Assembly: GCA_020796225.1 (NCBI GenBank) | Contig: CM036775.1 | Coordinates: forward strand, 11,273,171-11,337,170 | Direction: 5' to 3' | Length of the DNA: 64,000 nt | Origin: Arion vulgaris | Lineage: Eukaryota > Mollusca > Gastropoda > Stylommatophora > Arionidae | In this document: positions 54,095 through 63,862 of the stretch, one piece after another | Layout of the letters: every line of letters begins with the position of its first letter | Numbering within the stretch: position 1 is the stretch's first letter | Notes under the pieces: generated by a model | What the model was told of the DNA's origin: nothing | Seen by the model: the letters and a program-made list of their open reading frames with translations, nothing else | Databases searched by the model: none | Program-made: the position numbers and the translations under genes

Positions 54095-54275
54095 TATATG
54101 GTGCTGCCTTAGATGTGTCACCAACACCAAATGTAATTTGCAAGAGTGCTGCCCTCAACGGAATATTGGAGGTCGGCTGTTGGGGCTATAAGGAATGTGT
54201 AAACGATGTTCTATTTGTTCACAACTGCCAGTCTGATCAAGTCCTTCTAAGGCAAACTCACCATGTGTTCTGTAA
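54095..54275 (+). CDS. CBD-2 exon 2: first type-2 chitin-binding domain
   Basis: The acceptor is CCAACAG with a branch-point-like tttactaa just upstream. The exon encodes residues 17-77 with C32, C45, C51, C61 and C76, including the CWGYKEC core that matches CWGYVEC in CBD-1. The 3' end is ambiguous. Ending at TGT AA|GTCTAG (54275) keeps phase 2 and the conserved fifth Cys, and joins in frame to exon 3. The better-looking donor TTCT|GTAAGT (end 54271) would lose that Cys and shift the frame. The in-frame choice is listed. Confidence 0.78.
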
Positions 54276-54416
54276 GTCTAGATGTTTGGTTTTCAAAATA
54301 AAAATTATCATTTCTGTTTTGAAACTTGTATAAGAGAATATGTTGGGCACACCTTGAGGAGAAATGATCAATGAATATCAAAGCAGGCATTGAAGTGGGG
54401 TGCAAAGGGTTCAAGA

Positions 54417-54598
54417 AAGAGAGGTCGACCTAAGGAGACCCTGAAACGAACTTTGCTGAGAGAGGCAGGAAATATCGGTCTCAGTTCCATGGAGGAGATT
54501 GAGCGAGTTGCCCATGATAGAGCGGTATGGAGAAATTACTTGCAGGCCCTATGTAACGTATAACGGTACGAGAGGAATTATTATTATTATTATTATTA

Positions 54599-54632
<34 letters not shown>
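54417..54632 (+). mobile_element. LINE 3' end with (TTA)n tail
   Basis: KRGRPKETLKRTLLREAGNI, SSMEEIERVAHDRAVWRNYL and QALCNV, ending in a 50-bp (TTA)n. Better preserved than 20105-20275. Confidence 0.75.
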
Positions 54633-54633
<1 letters not shown>

Positions 54634-54866
54634 TTAAGAGAATATGTAAGAGAATAGGAAAGGTGGGAGACTAACACAGAACATGGGTTTTAAAAAAAAA
54701 TTAACAAGGGTCTTTTTTAAACAGAAAAATTGTCTTTTTTTAAATTAACAGATGAAAGACTAACAAACTTATTGTCATACAATTTACCCACATGTTGCAA
54801 AATACATTGTTTTTGTTGATAAACAACGTTTAGTGTATGCATTGTAATTATTTATTTAAACATAAG

Positions 54867-55024
54867 CAGTGGCGGCTCGTAGTCATTTTTCTTGGTGGGG
54901 CCAGACACAAATTTTAGGAAAAATCATGGTTTTGGAGTATTTACTATTATTTGTCTATTCGAAGTCCCCCTTTCGATTATTCGTGGGCCAGGCCCCACTG
55001 GCCCTTAATGACGAGACGCCCCTG
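54867..55024 (+). mobile_element. hAT-like MITE with 8-bp TSD
   Basis: CAGTGGCGGCTCGTAG and ACGAGACGCCCCTG ends; AACATAAG at 54859-54866 and 55025-55032. Confidence 0.88.
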
Positions 55025-55694
55025 AACATAAGTAATTTTCTTGAATATTTATTTCTTTTCGAGCAGTACGAGCAAACGTGAAAACATACAAAACTCAGAA
55101 CGTCATCAATATTTCGAATGAGAGCGCTCAGAGTTTATTTAAAGCGGGTTTTGTTTACTTTGGTGTTTACTGAATGCTTCCACCCTTTGACCGCAGTAAA
55201 GTGCAGGCACTGCGCTTTGATATTAGCCAAAAGGCTAATCAAATCTGATATAATCTGATGTTTGTTTCATGTTGTACTTCATACATTTGATACACAAGAA
55301 ATGAATTATAAGTCAGTGCTTTGTTTGTCCAGAGCCAACTATAAACTTATGGGCCTTTGGACTCGGGTAAAAATTATGGGAAATCAGACCACAACTACAC
55401 CATGTGATCTCGCATTCCAGTATTGTTGTATATAGACGAATTCATTTCAAAATCAACATAAAATGCTAACTCGAAGTTATATTATGCAACAAGTTAAGTT
55501 TAACAATAAGGAATGTTAATATTATTAATATTTTTCACAAATAAATAACCATAGACTCACAGAATTGAGGAAAATTGCAAAAATGTGTGCATTGTTCTAT
55601 TAAACACCTGTAATTTCCAGCCCCCTTTTCTGATCTAGGTCAGGGAATCCCAGGCCATTTCTCTGGCCTAGTTATCTAGAGTTGTCTGTGGTTT
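55025..55694. other. Intronic sequence without recognised features
   Basis: AT-rich intron 2 sequence of CBD-2; no ORF, duplicated ends or second copy recognised. Confidence 0.5.
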
Positions 55695-55702
55695 GTCTAA
55701 AT

Positions 55703-56074
55703 CAGCGTTTTCCAAACTGGGGTCCGCAGACCACCGGAAGTCCACGAGGTACTCACAGGGGGTTGTCAAGCGCTTGAAGAAATATTATGATCTTTGACGT
55801 TTCAAAAGGAAAATAAATTTTAAGAACATGGTAAACTAGTTCCGCTGTTAAATTAAAGGACTTGGACCAGACCAGTTTAAATGTCTGACATGAAGAAATG
55901 AAAAATAATTTGAAGTTTCCTGCAGTCTGAGAAATTGGAGACATCTTGACTGTTGGTGTGGTGTAATAATAACTCCATCGCTAGCAGATTTTCATATATG
56001 AAACTTGTGGGTGACCGCGGCAGCAAAATGTATTTAAAAGGGATCCGAAGTAATGCAAAGTTTGAGAACCGCTG
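55703..56074. mobile_element. hAT-like non-autonomous element
   Basis: Ends CAGCGTTTTCCAAACT and AGTTTGAGAACCGCTG; flanks GTCTAAAT (55695-55702) and GTGTAAAC (56075-56082), 6/8 matching. The interior begins ggggtccgcagaccaccgg. Confidence 0.68.
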
Positions 56075-56154
56075 GTGTAAACAAAAGGGAAATAATTTCG
56101 TTGAACGTATTTTTCGAATCACTTCAGTGAATATATGTGTGTCATGTAGTTTTG

Positions 56155-56578
56155 TTTGGAATATCTGAATCTAATGATATTTAATAAAGAAGTGAAAAAA
56201 AACATATATGTGCTTTTGAATATGTGTTACAGAAGAGTCCTCCGTATATCTTGGACAGAGAAGAGAACAAATAAGTCTATACAGAAAGAACTCAAAATCA
56301 AAGAAAACTGGCTGATGCTACAAATAAGAAAGAGAAAATTTAGATATTTTGGACATATAAAGAGACATGAAGGGCTGGAGAAAACCATCATGGAAGGAGG
56401 TATACCGGCAGCAAAGAGAAGAAGTGGAAGACCACGGAGAAGATAGATACAGGATGTAACTGATGGTTTGAACATGACGGCTGCAGAGACAGTGCATTTG
56501 GCCTATGAGAGAGGGAAATTCCGGAGGACTGTTGGGGTGGCAAAGTTCTGCTCAGGACAAGCTATTCGATGATAAATG
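56155..56578 (+). mobile_element. RTE/BovB-like LINE 3' end
   Basis: MCYRRVLRISWTEKRTNKSI, RKRKFRYFGHIKRHEGLEKT, AKRRSGRPRRR then a TAG, LNMTAAETVHLAYERGKFRR. 3' end at cgatgataa. Same family as 33655-34300 and 43256-43740. Confidence 0.78.
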
Positions 56579-56635
56579 GCTACGTTGCTTTGACTAAAAC
56601 AAGACAGTAACAGAGGCAGGACATTCATAAACTAA

Positions 56636-57152
56636 TACTTCTTCTTCTTTGAACGCTCCATATTGACCACTCGGTGTGATTTGTATGTGATCTGAGCATA
56701 AAAGCGATTGTACATTATGCAAGTTAAGCGCTTACAAGTAGGCCAGCACATCCAATTTCTGCAATGCTTTTTATTCATCTTCTTCTTTGCGTTCGTTCTT
56801 TACGACCAATTTTAATCACTCTTTGTGATATGTTTGATCTTTGCCAAGAACGTGTATACGTTGCACATTGGTTTGTAGGCCCCTAAACGCATAGACTTCT
56901 ACACGTTTAGGACATGTGCATCCGATTTCAGCCAAACCTCCTTAGTCGCCTTTTACGACATGCATGGCAGGTAACAGTGGTCCTATTCTTTACACCCCAA
57001 ATTTGGGCCCCGGTAACCACTCGGGCGGCTTTTTTATTTACTAGGGTAGCTTCCCTTGTTCCTTCATTATTCGACTCTTACGATATGCCTTTTAGGTGGC
57101 TGTGGTACTATTCTTTTTTTCCTTGTGGGCCCCGGCACCAAGCGGGCCGATA
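56636..57152 (-). mobile_element. SINE-B copy interrupted by a SINE-A
   Basis: SINE-B (reverse) runs 56640-56775 and 57028-57152. The insert 56776-57027 is a full reverse SINE-A with gctttttatt duplicated on both sides (one extra T on the right). Ends about 80 bp before CBD-2 exon 3. Confidence 0.82.
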
Positions 57153-57234
57153 ACTAATACAACTGTTAGCTTTAGAGATAAGCAAACAAAACAAAAAACT
57201 GGTAATAATGACCTGTCCTTATTATAATTCTCAG

Positions 57235-57310
57235 AAAGGGCCAATCACAGTCTGAGTGTGATAATTACAGTATCTGTGGGGACAAACCAGACGCAATGTA
57301 TGCCGATACG
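57235..57310 (+). CDS. CBD-2 exon 3: end of domain 1, start of domain 2
   Basis: This 76-bp exon lies between acceptor AATTCTCAG and donor ACG|GTAAGT, phase 2 in and phase 0 out, exactly as in CBD-1. It encodes residues 77-102 with C85 (sixth Cys of domain 1) and C91 (first of domain 2), then KPDAMYADT. Unlike CBD-1 there are no upstream repeat copies of this exon. Confidence 0.82.
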
Positions 57311-57374
57311 GTAAGTCATATTATGTATGGCGAGATATGAGATATCGTAGTGAGGGTTGAGACTTGAGATACAT

Positions 57375-57605
57375 ATATATCATCATCAAGTAGCTTGACC
57401 TTTCCGGAACTTGGCTCACATGACAGCATCCATGAAAAACTCTGTTCTGTGCAAGTTGACGGGCGTCAGTAGAAGTCATTCTCAGATCGTCTATGACATC
57501 CTGCACCCATCGTCTTCCTCTCGTTCTTCTTCCAGGCACCATTCCTTCCACAATTAATTTCTCCAGGCACTCATGTCGTTTGATGTGTCCGAAATATTTA
57601 ATTAT
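57375..57605 (-). mobile_element. RTE-like LINE 3' end, older subfamily
   Basis: In reverse: HECLEKLIVEGMVPGRRTRG, RRWVQDVIDDLRMTSTDARQ, ending tgatgatatat. Lies 65 bp after the CBD-2 exon 3 donor, same orientation as the one after CBD-1 exon 3. Confidence 0.7.
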
Positions 57606-57644
57606 ATATATATTGGTTATTGGTTACTAAACTGACGTTAATGA

Positions 57645-58265
57645 ACCCCGGGCAAACCCATAGGTGCTCAGTCTCCCCCAACAGATATCGAAAAGTATGT
57701 ATACTGATGGTTCCCATGGCTCACTCCTAACTCTGCACCTCAGGCATCCACTTCTACTTGTACCCCAGGTAACTCCAAACTGCCTAAATCTCTGGATCGA
57801 TTCAACATCTATTGTATTGTCTTCATCCAACAGGCACTCGCGAAGAGACCGAAGAATATCCCCCTTATCCATCTTCCCCAACAATCGATGCTGTTGGTGC
57901 AAGCCTGTCCACTCTCTCATTACCGTAAACACCTGCATGCACAGGACAGTGTATCCACGTAAGCCGCTGGAGGTTAGAAACTTCTCTAGACGACATCCAC
58001 TAATACCGAAACCTGCCCTTCTGGATCTTGTGAAGCATCGACTGAGAGTCAGATACAACAACGGCCCCAGTAAATGAAGTCCCAGAGATCCAATGGAGGG
58101 CAGCAGCAACAGCCTCAACCTCCATCCTCATACTAGAAGTAGTTGTCCGGTATGTCCCACTTCGCTCTGCAACAACCCTACCATGCACATTAGCCAAGAA
58201 ATCCCAGCCGGACTTCTCACCACGTTGAACCGACCCATCGGTATATACAACAACATCATCATACC
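57645..58265 (-). mobile_element. LINE fragment with RNase H domain
   Basis: In reverse: VVVYTDGSVQRGEKSGWDFL, then TTTSSMRMEVEAVAAALHWI, VVVSDSQSMLHKIQ, then after a shift RNFLTSSGLRGYTVLCMQVF. Related in its end to 25920-26090. Confidence 0.68.
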
Positions 58266-58282
58266 ATGAATTATCTTCTACA

Positions 58283-58412
58283 TATTGATTGATTGACTGA
58301 TTGATTGACTGATTGGTTGACTGATTGGTTGACTGATTGATTGAATGATTGGTTGACTGATTGGTTGACTGATTGGTTGACTGATTGGTTGACTGATTGG
58401 TTGACTGATTGA
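58283..58412. repeat. Minisatellite, 12-bp unit (gattggttgact)
   Basis: About ten copies; the run continues for a few units after the SINE-B at 58412-58665, so the SINE landed inside the array. Confidence 0.9.
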
Positions 58413-58665
58413 GTCGCCCGTGTGGTGTCGGGCCCGCAAGGGAAGCAAAGAATAGTACTACTGCGACCTACAATGCATGTCGTAAGAGGCGACTGATGTA
58501 GACCTTAGGAAGCTACCTAGTAAATAAAAACAGCGCAGAAATCGGATGTGCTGGCCTAATTGTAGGCGCACAACTGGCACAATCGCTCTTAGGCTTAGAT
58601 CCCATATAAATCACACAGAGTGGTTAACAAGTGGTCGATATGGAGCGTTCGAAGAAGAAGAAGAC
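58412..58665 (+). mobile_element. SINE-B copy inside a minisatellite
   Basis: Full-length: cgcccgtgtggtgtcgggcc head to tcgaagaagaagaag tail; gactgattgagt on both sides. Confidence 0.8.
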
Positions 58666-58865
58666 TGATTGAGTGATTGAGTTAGGAAGTGAGTGATTGA
58701 TAGGTATCAACTTCACAATGATGGTCGGTTGCAATGTATCCCCATCACTTTCTGTGCTATACAATTGTGATGTAGCCTACAAAACTGTTCTGATCAGACC
58801 TGTACACTTACTCTTATAATGTGAAGTTCTGTTGTAATTTTTGTTTTCGATTTGTTTCTGTTTCA

Positions 58866-59348
58866 TTCATTCATTCATTGGCCTCTTTGTCTCATGAGAC
58901 AATAGGTCTTGCGTCACGTAGTATGTTCTACGCTGAATCACAACGTTTCTTGTGGCTGTAATGGCCTATTCTGGAGTGGCAATCCTTGCCACAGTTGCTG
59001 CAGGTAAAACTGGAGACTAGAGCCGATGCATGGGATGTTCTCTCTGCCTCTGTGCTCTCTTTTGTCTCCACATGTGATGTTGTTTTCTTCTTTTCTTTTG
59101 AGCCGCCCCTTACTGCCGCTCGCCATGCTTGCCTGTCTTTGGCCAGCCACTCCCAGTGTTCTTTGTCTATGCCGCATGAGGTTAGTTCCCCCTTGCAGGT
59201 GTCAATGAAGCATAATAATGGGCGCCCATGCTGTCTAGTACCAGTTTCGAGTTGGCCATATAGAATGTTCTTTGGGATTCTATCATCGCTCATACGGCAC
59301 ACGTGTCCCAGCCATCTCAGACGTCGCTGACTCAGTGAGGTGTACAAG
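58866..59348 (-). mobile_element. LINE 3' end with C2H2-type tail
   Basis: In reverse: LSQRRLRWLGHVCRMSDDRI, HGRPLLCFIDTCKGELTSCG, LAKDRQAWRAAVRGGSKEKK, then FTCSNCGKDCHSRIGHYSHK. The frame is open to its stop. The 3' untranslated tail (58968-58868) ends in (AATG)n. Confidence 0.82.
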
Positions 59349-59404
59349 GTGTTTATGTTTGTTGTAAATAAATTCATTGAACTAGTTTCTACTAGCAACA
59401 ACCT

Positions 59405-59695
59405 GTATCAAATATTATAAGTAACGAAGGTGGAAATATTTAGGTCATGTTCTTAGATCAGACGAAAAGAGACTAAATCAACAAGTCCTTATGTGGTCAC
59501 CAGTTGGGAAAAGAAAACGTGGAAGACCTAAGACCACTCTTCGAAGAACCATCCTACAAGAAAGTAAACTATTGGGATGTAAAACCATACACGATCTACA
59601 GCTGCTAGCAACGAAGCGCATCACATGGAGATCTAAAACCTCTGCCCTATGTGCCGCCTTTGGCACGAAAGGAACAAACTAACTAACTTTCTATT
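59405..59695 (+). mobile_element. LINE C-terminal tail
   Basis: [60 protein letters not shown]; ends at ctaactaac. Same tail as 48890-49200. Ends 60 bp before CBD-2 exon 4. Confidence 0.72.
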
Positions 59696-59758
59696 AGTCA
59701 ATTAACAATTCGCTAAACTGTTTCTTTTCTTAATTTTGCTTTTTTTGTTTGTCTTTAG

Positions 59759-59828
59759 GCACATAACTGCAAGTCATACTACCGATGCTATGGCGCAGTA
59801 AACGTTGGCCAGTTCTACTGTCCAGCTT
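59759..59828 (+). CDS. CBD-2 exon 4: core of second chitin-binding domain
   Basis: This 70-bp exon has acceptor TTTGTCTTTAG, donor GCTT|GTAAGT, phase 0 in and phase 1 out. It encodes residues 103-125 with NCKSYYRC and YC (C106, C112, C123). The Tyr-Tyr pair before the third Cys is the classical chitin-binding type-2 signature and is more canonical here than in CBD-1. Confidence 0.86.
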
Positions 59829-59884
59829 GTAAGTCTCGTGTTCAGTTATCCCTCAACTTGTAAATGCTGGTACTAGTTGTAGTG

Positions 59885-60115
59885 ACGTCTTAGGGGACGC
59901 TGATAATGATGTTTTCCTCCGCACTAGATCTGATGGTTCACTCTTTAACTTGAAAAACTAGCTGATGACAGAGTTGTTTGGAAAGCCAAATTGCGAAAGT
60001 GCGCAATCTTTTTAGAAGAGACTTATGTATGATCTGAACGACAAGAGAGAAATGCGAAAAATCAGAAGTTGTCACAGTAAAACACTTGCAAATTGACCGC
60101 CTGTAACGACGAAAA
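59885..60115 (+). mobile_element. LINE fragment, internally deleted
   Basis: ctgataatgatgttttcctc to tgatggttcactctttaact matches 10130-10185; it then jumps to the tail (VWKAKL, KREKRK region) of 10850-11010. Confidence 0.6.
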
Positions 60116-60150
60116 ATGCCATATACATAGTTGTAGTGATGGTAATACTA

Positions 60151-60408
60151 CAGGGTGTTCAACTTAAAAGCAGCCTGTGAATGGAGCTAATCTGGCATAT
60201 ATGTATGGAAATGAGAAGGTTCAGTTATGACGTAGTATAGGTCAAGGTTGTGTGATGGTGTGTAATTGTAGTGCGGGAAGGGGCGATGAACAAATGTGAC
60301 GTAGGACAAGCTAGTCAGAACCGGTTTAAATAGTAAATAGACGAGATGCAATGCGTACCTGGCAAATTTCTATTTATGACTGCGGCTGCTTTTAAGTTGA
60401 ACACCCTT
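60151..60408. mobile_element. TA-flanked MITE, third copy
   Basis: cagggtgttcaacttaaaag left end, cttttaagttgaacaccctt right end, TA on both sides. Confidence 0.75.
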
Positions 60409-60409
60409 T

Positions 60410-60945
60410 AATGAAGTGTCTGTGCAGAATGCTGGGAGTATCAAGAAGAGATCGGTTTAGAAATGAAGACATCAGGAAAAAGGGGTGCAACATCAGTACT
60501 GAACTTCATCAAGAAACAACAAATTAAATGATTCGGCCACATAAGCAGATTACCAACAGACAGTACGCCTCAAAAAATGTTACTCCCATACAGTGGAAAC
60601 AAAACAAAAGGCAGGCCACGCAAAAGGTGGACATAAGAGACAACTCTCTGCTAGTGTCAACAGATTGGAACAGACACCGGAGCATGTCATACAAGACTGT
60701 CCTCTCCTGTGTGAGCTGAGACGCAACATGTGGTCACACCTAGTTGACCTAAAAACTAAGCTTTGGGAAACCTGACAGACCTGAAGCTGACTGCCCGGTT
60801 TGTGGTCCACAGTAAACTAAGCGCATGACCAGAGACCGCTGAAGGACATCTGACATACCTGAAGCTGACTGTCCCGTTTGTGGTCCACAGAAAACTGAGC
60901 GTATGACTAGAAATCGCCGAAGAAGGACATCTCTCTCTTGCGATC
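60410..60945 (+). mobile_element. LINE tail fragments
   Basis: 60410-60640 is the CLCRMLGVSRRDRFRNEDIR/KGRPRKRW type. 60645-60845 is the QTPEHVIQDCPLLCELRRNM type. 60845-60940 repeats the 3' end of the latter, a short tandem duplication. Confidence 0.65.
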
Positions 60946-60954
60946 CCCACTTAG

Positions 60955-61580
60955 ACTGATGTACTAGATTTTCTAATAAATTCTGCTGTTGTTTTTGTGA
61001 CTCGTCCCTCCGTACAGCTTCTCATTTCGCTCGGTATTTTCCGGCCAGGTTTTGTTTCTCAGGCCTGCTAGCAGTTGGCAGTCCTGCAGTAGGTGCTCTG
61101 CCGTCATGTCCGCCTTCTCGCAGTGGCACAGGCTAGTTGTACCAATTTTAAATTTGTTGTAAAGGTAGGCCCGGAGTCTGTTATGGCCGGTACGGAGGCG
61201 GAATATGACAACTAGTTCGATACGGGACAGACCATAATACCCATCTTTGGCGCTGTGTTGAGGGTGGTCCTACGACCACTTTTCTCCATTTCGCCCTCTG
61301 ATGGTTGCGTTAGCCTCCTCGTAGCTGATTTCGTAATAAGTCTGTGGCAGTCGCTCTCCTGCCTCCCCTAGCTTGTCTGCCTCTTCGTTTCCGCTTATAT
61401 TGCAGTGTGATGGGATCCACTGTATGACTGTGCGTTTGAATGAGTTTGTTAATACTCCGAGAATCGTTTTTGGTTCGTTTAGCTCTGCAGAAGGATATCT
61501 GACAAAACCTGAAGCTGACTGTCCAGTTTGTGATCCACGGTAAACTAAGCGCATGACCAGAGATCGCTGAAGAAGTAGAT
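60955..61580 (-). mobile_element. LINE RNase H end and tail, well preserved
   Basis: In reverse: TVIQWIPSHCNISGNEEADK, YEISYEEANATIRGRNGEKW, one TAG, then LVVIFRLRTGHNRLRAYLYN, CHCEKADMTAEHLLQDCQLL. The only visible lesion over about 150 codons is the single stop. A reverse fragment of another tail flanks it (61490-61575). Confidence 0.75.
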
Positions 61581-61739
61581 TCGCTAAAATATTTCGTGTA
61601 ATATAACACAATATTGAAGTTTGACTATCTAGAGCATGTCGAAGCTTTATACATGTGTGCGAATCAGTTGCCGCACGCGTAGACACGGTCTAAGACAAAG
61701 AGTTCAATAAGTTATAAAAGAGTTTGACTGTTGTCGCCT

Positions 61740-61860
61740 AATATAATTAAAGGATTGATAAAGGCCTTTTGGTCGACACGTTGCTGTGTATTGTTATTCT
61801 TTTTATATTTTGTAAAACTACAGTAATTTGTTTTTACCTGTCACGCCATTATAATAATTA
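61740..61860 (+). mobile_element. Penelope-type terminal repeat fragment
   Basis: gataaaggccttttggtcga, cacgttgctgtgtattgtta, tttgtaaaactacagtaatt; matches 51150-51230 and the reverse of 14585-14700. Confidence 0.6.
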
Positions 61861-61954
61861 AATAGAATTACCAACATACATTGACTAACAGAACAAGTGA
61901 TGTTTACAAATGCATCTCATACATATTTACACAAGATAAGACTTTTTCTACGTT

Positions 61955-62465
61955 ATCAATAGATTGGGATTTCGGATTCTCTAATAAAGGCAGCCGTCTG
62001 TTTCAGATTATCAGCCACGCCATACAGTTTGTCTTGGTCGCTAGTGTAAGTGGGCCACCTCTTTCCTCTCACGTCTGCATACTGGGGGCAATTCTGTAGG
62101 ACATAATTCCTATGATTTCTGCTTCCCCGTATGTGCCGACCTCTTCCCGCAGTAAGTTTTGGCCACCTCGTGATGGTAGGTCTGACATTCTTACTGCATG
62201 GCTAAATCTCTGAGGCAGATTGGCGACCGTAGAATTCGTTATCCCATTCCTCATTGTGAGGAGTCGTTGCACCATGTTATGCGCCTTACGGCCTGGTGCA
62301 TCCGTTTTCTGAAAAGCATTTGTTTCGGGTTAGCATTCCCTAGCGAACACATGCATCCGATTTCAGCCAAACCTCCTTAGTCACCTATTACGACATGCGT
62401 GGCAGGTAACAGTGGTTCTATTCTTTACACCCCAAATTTGGGCCCCGGTAACCACTCAGGCGACA
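61955..62465 (-). mobile_element. Composite SINE (SINE-C) with one 88-bp unit
   Basis: Reverse of 44066-44570: SINE-A head at 62465-62345, the switch to the C body at 62340, ending in a single copy of the 88-bp unit (gattgggatttcggattctc). Ends 100 bp before CBD-2 exon 5. Confidence 0.75.
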
Positions 62466-62567
62466 AGATAACACACACACACATATACACACAGATTTAA
62501 TATAGCATAATAATGCAATACTTGATGATTAGGTTTATTGATTAAGTTTCTTTTCTTTTGTTCACAG

Positions 62568-62668
62568 CTCTTGTGTTTAGCGACACCATTCAATCTTGTG
62601 ATTTTCCAGGAAATGTTGAAAAACCATGCGGAAATCTGCCAGAAACAGTCACTACAATTTTAGGTTGA
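62568..62668 (+). CDS. CBD-2 exon 5: end of second chitin-binding domain, stop
   Basis: The acceptor is TTGTTCACAG. The split codon gives Ser126, then LVFSDTIQSCDF with C136 and VEKPC with C146, ending at TGA (62666-62668). The tail after the last Cys is five residues longer than in CBD-1. The assembled protein is 158 residues, signal plus two CBM14 domains with 12 cysteines. A possible poly(A) signal (AATAAA, 63180-63185) would give a 3' UTR of about 0.5 kb containing a hAT-like MITE; that is tentative. Confidence 0.85.
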
Positions 62669-62842
62669 AAAATAGAATGTTTATGGAAGAGGAGAAGATT
62701 AGAGAACTGAATGGAGACAATGAAGAGGAGAAGATTAGATAACAGAAAGAAGACAATCGTATGATTAGAAGAAGAATATGTGAAGCGAGGCTAGACAGCC
62801 GTCGTTTGTACAGACAAATCTCATAGTCACTATACTGACAAT

Positions 62843-63006
62843 CAGTGGCGGCTCGTGCTCAGTTTTGTTCGTGGGGCCAGACATTTTTTCCGGATAAATC
62901 ATGGTTTTTGGTAGCTATATTTTAATTTATAAAATAATAAATACACGTTATACATTATTTTTGGTTGGGCCCAGCCCCACTGGCCCTTAATGACGAGCCG
63001 CCACTG
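62843..63006 (+). mobile_element. hAT-like MITE with 8-bp TSD
   Basis: CAGTGGCGGCTCGTGC and ACGAGCCGCCACTG; CTGACAAT at 62835-62842 and 63007-63014. Length 164 bp. Confidence 0.92.
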
Positions 63007-63274
63007 CTGACAATACTTATCTACCATTTTTAAAAATTGTTATCATGTCTATTAGTGATCGGCTAACGTAAATTACCAGTGATCGGCTAACGTAAATTAC
63101 CAGTGATCGTCATTTAAAAAAAAATGTTATTGTATTTAAAGACGTGTATCACACGAACAAGCATAAATTGATTTTGTAAAATAAATATTTAAAAAAAATG
63201 ATTTCTTGACTTTTCACTCGATAATTGTTTTATATGTGTGTTAGTATGTTTCTATATGGTCAACTCGCATCTTG

Positions 63275-63645
63275 TGCTAGACAGCATGGGCGCCCATTAT
63301 TACGCTTCATTGACACCTGCAAGCGTGATCTAACTTCATGCGGCATAGACAAAAACACTGGGAGCGGCTGGCCAAAGACAGGCAAGCATGGCGAGCGGCA
63401 GTGAGAGCGGCTCAAAAAGAAAGAAGAAAACAACATTACATGTGGAGGCAAAGAGAGCACAGAGAGCAGAGAGAACATCCCATGCATCGGCTCTAGTCTC
63501 TAGTTTTACCTGCAGCAACTGTGGCAAGGATTGCCACTCCAGAATAGGCCATTACAGCCACATGAAACGTTGTGATTCAGCACAGAACATACTACGTGAC
63601 GCAACACCTATTGTCTCCTGAGACAAAGAGGCCAATGATGATGAA
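63275..63645 (+). mobile_element. LINE 3' end with C2H2-type tail and conserved 3' terminus
   Basis: HGRPLLRFIDTCKRDLTSCG, then a frame break, then KKTTLHVEAKR, SSFTCSNCGKDCHSRIGHYS and HMKRCDSA, and a 3' end aggccattacagccacatga to gagacaaagaggccaatgat with (ATG)n. Confidence 0.8.
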
Positions 63646-63862
63646 TATGTTTTATATAGTGATTTTCGTTTCGCTACTTCCTAGCATCTACAAATAAATA
63701 ATGGACGTCCACTTTATTTTTTCAACTTCCCGATAATCTTTGCTGTTTATGCGGCGCAGGTTGCTTTTTTGTGGCGATACACAGCTGTTTCATTCTGGAA
63801 TTAGTTCACACAGGAGACATTTCACAGTTGTTAGCATTTCTTGTGATTTTTTTTGGACACAG

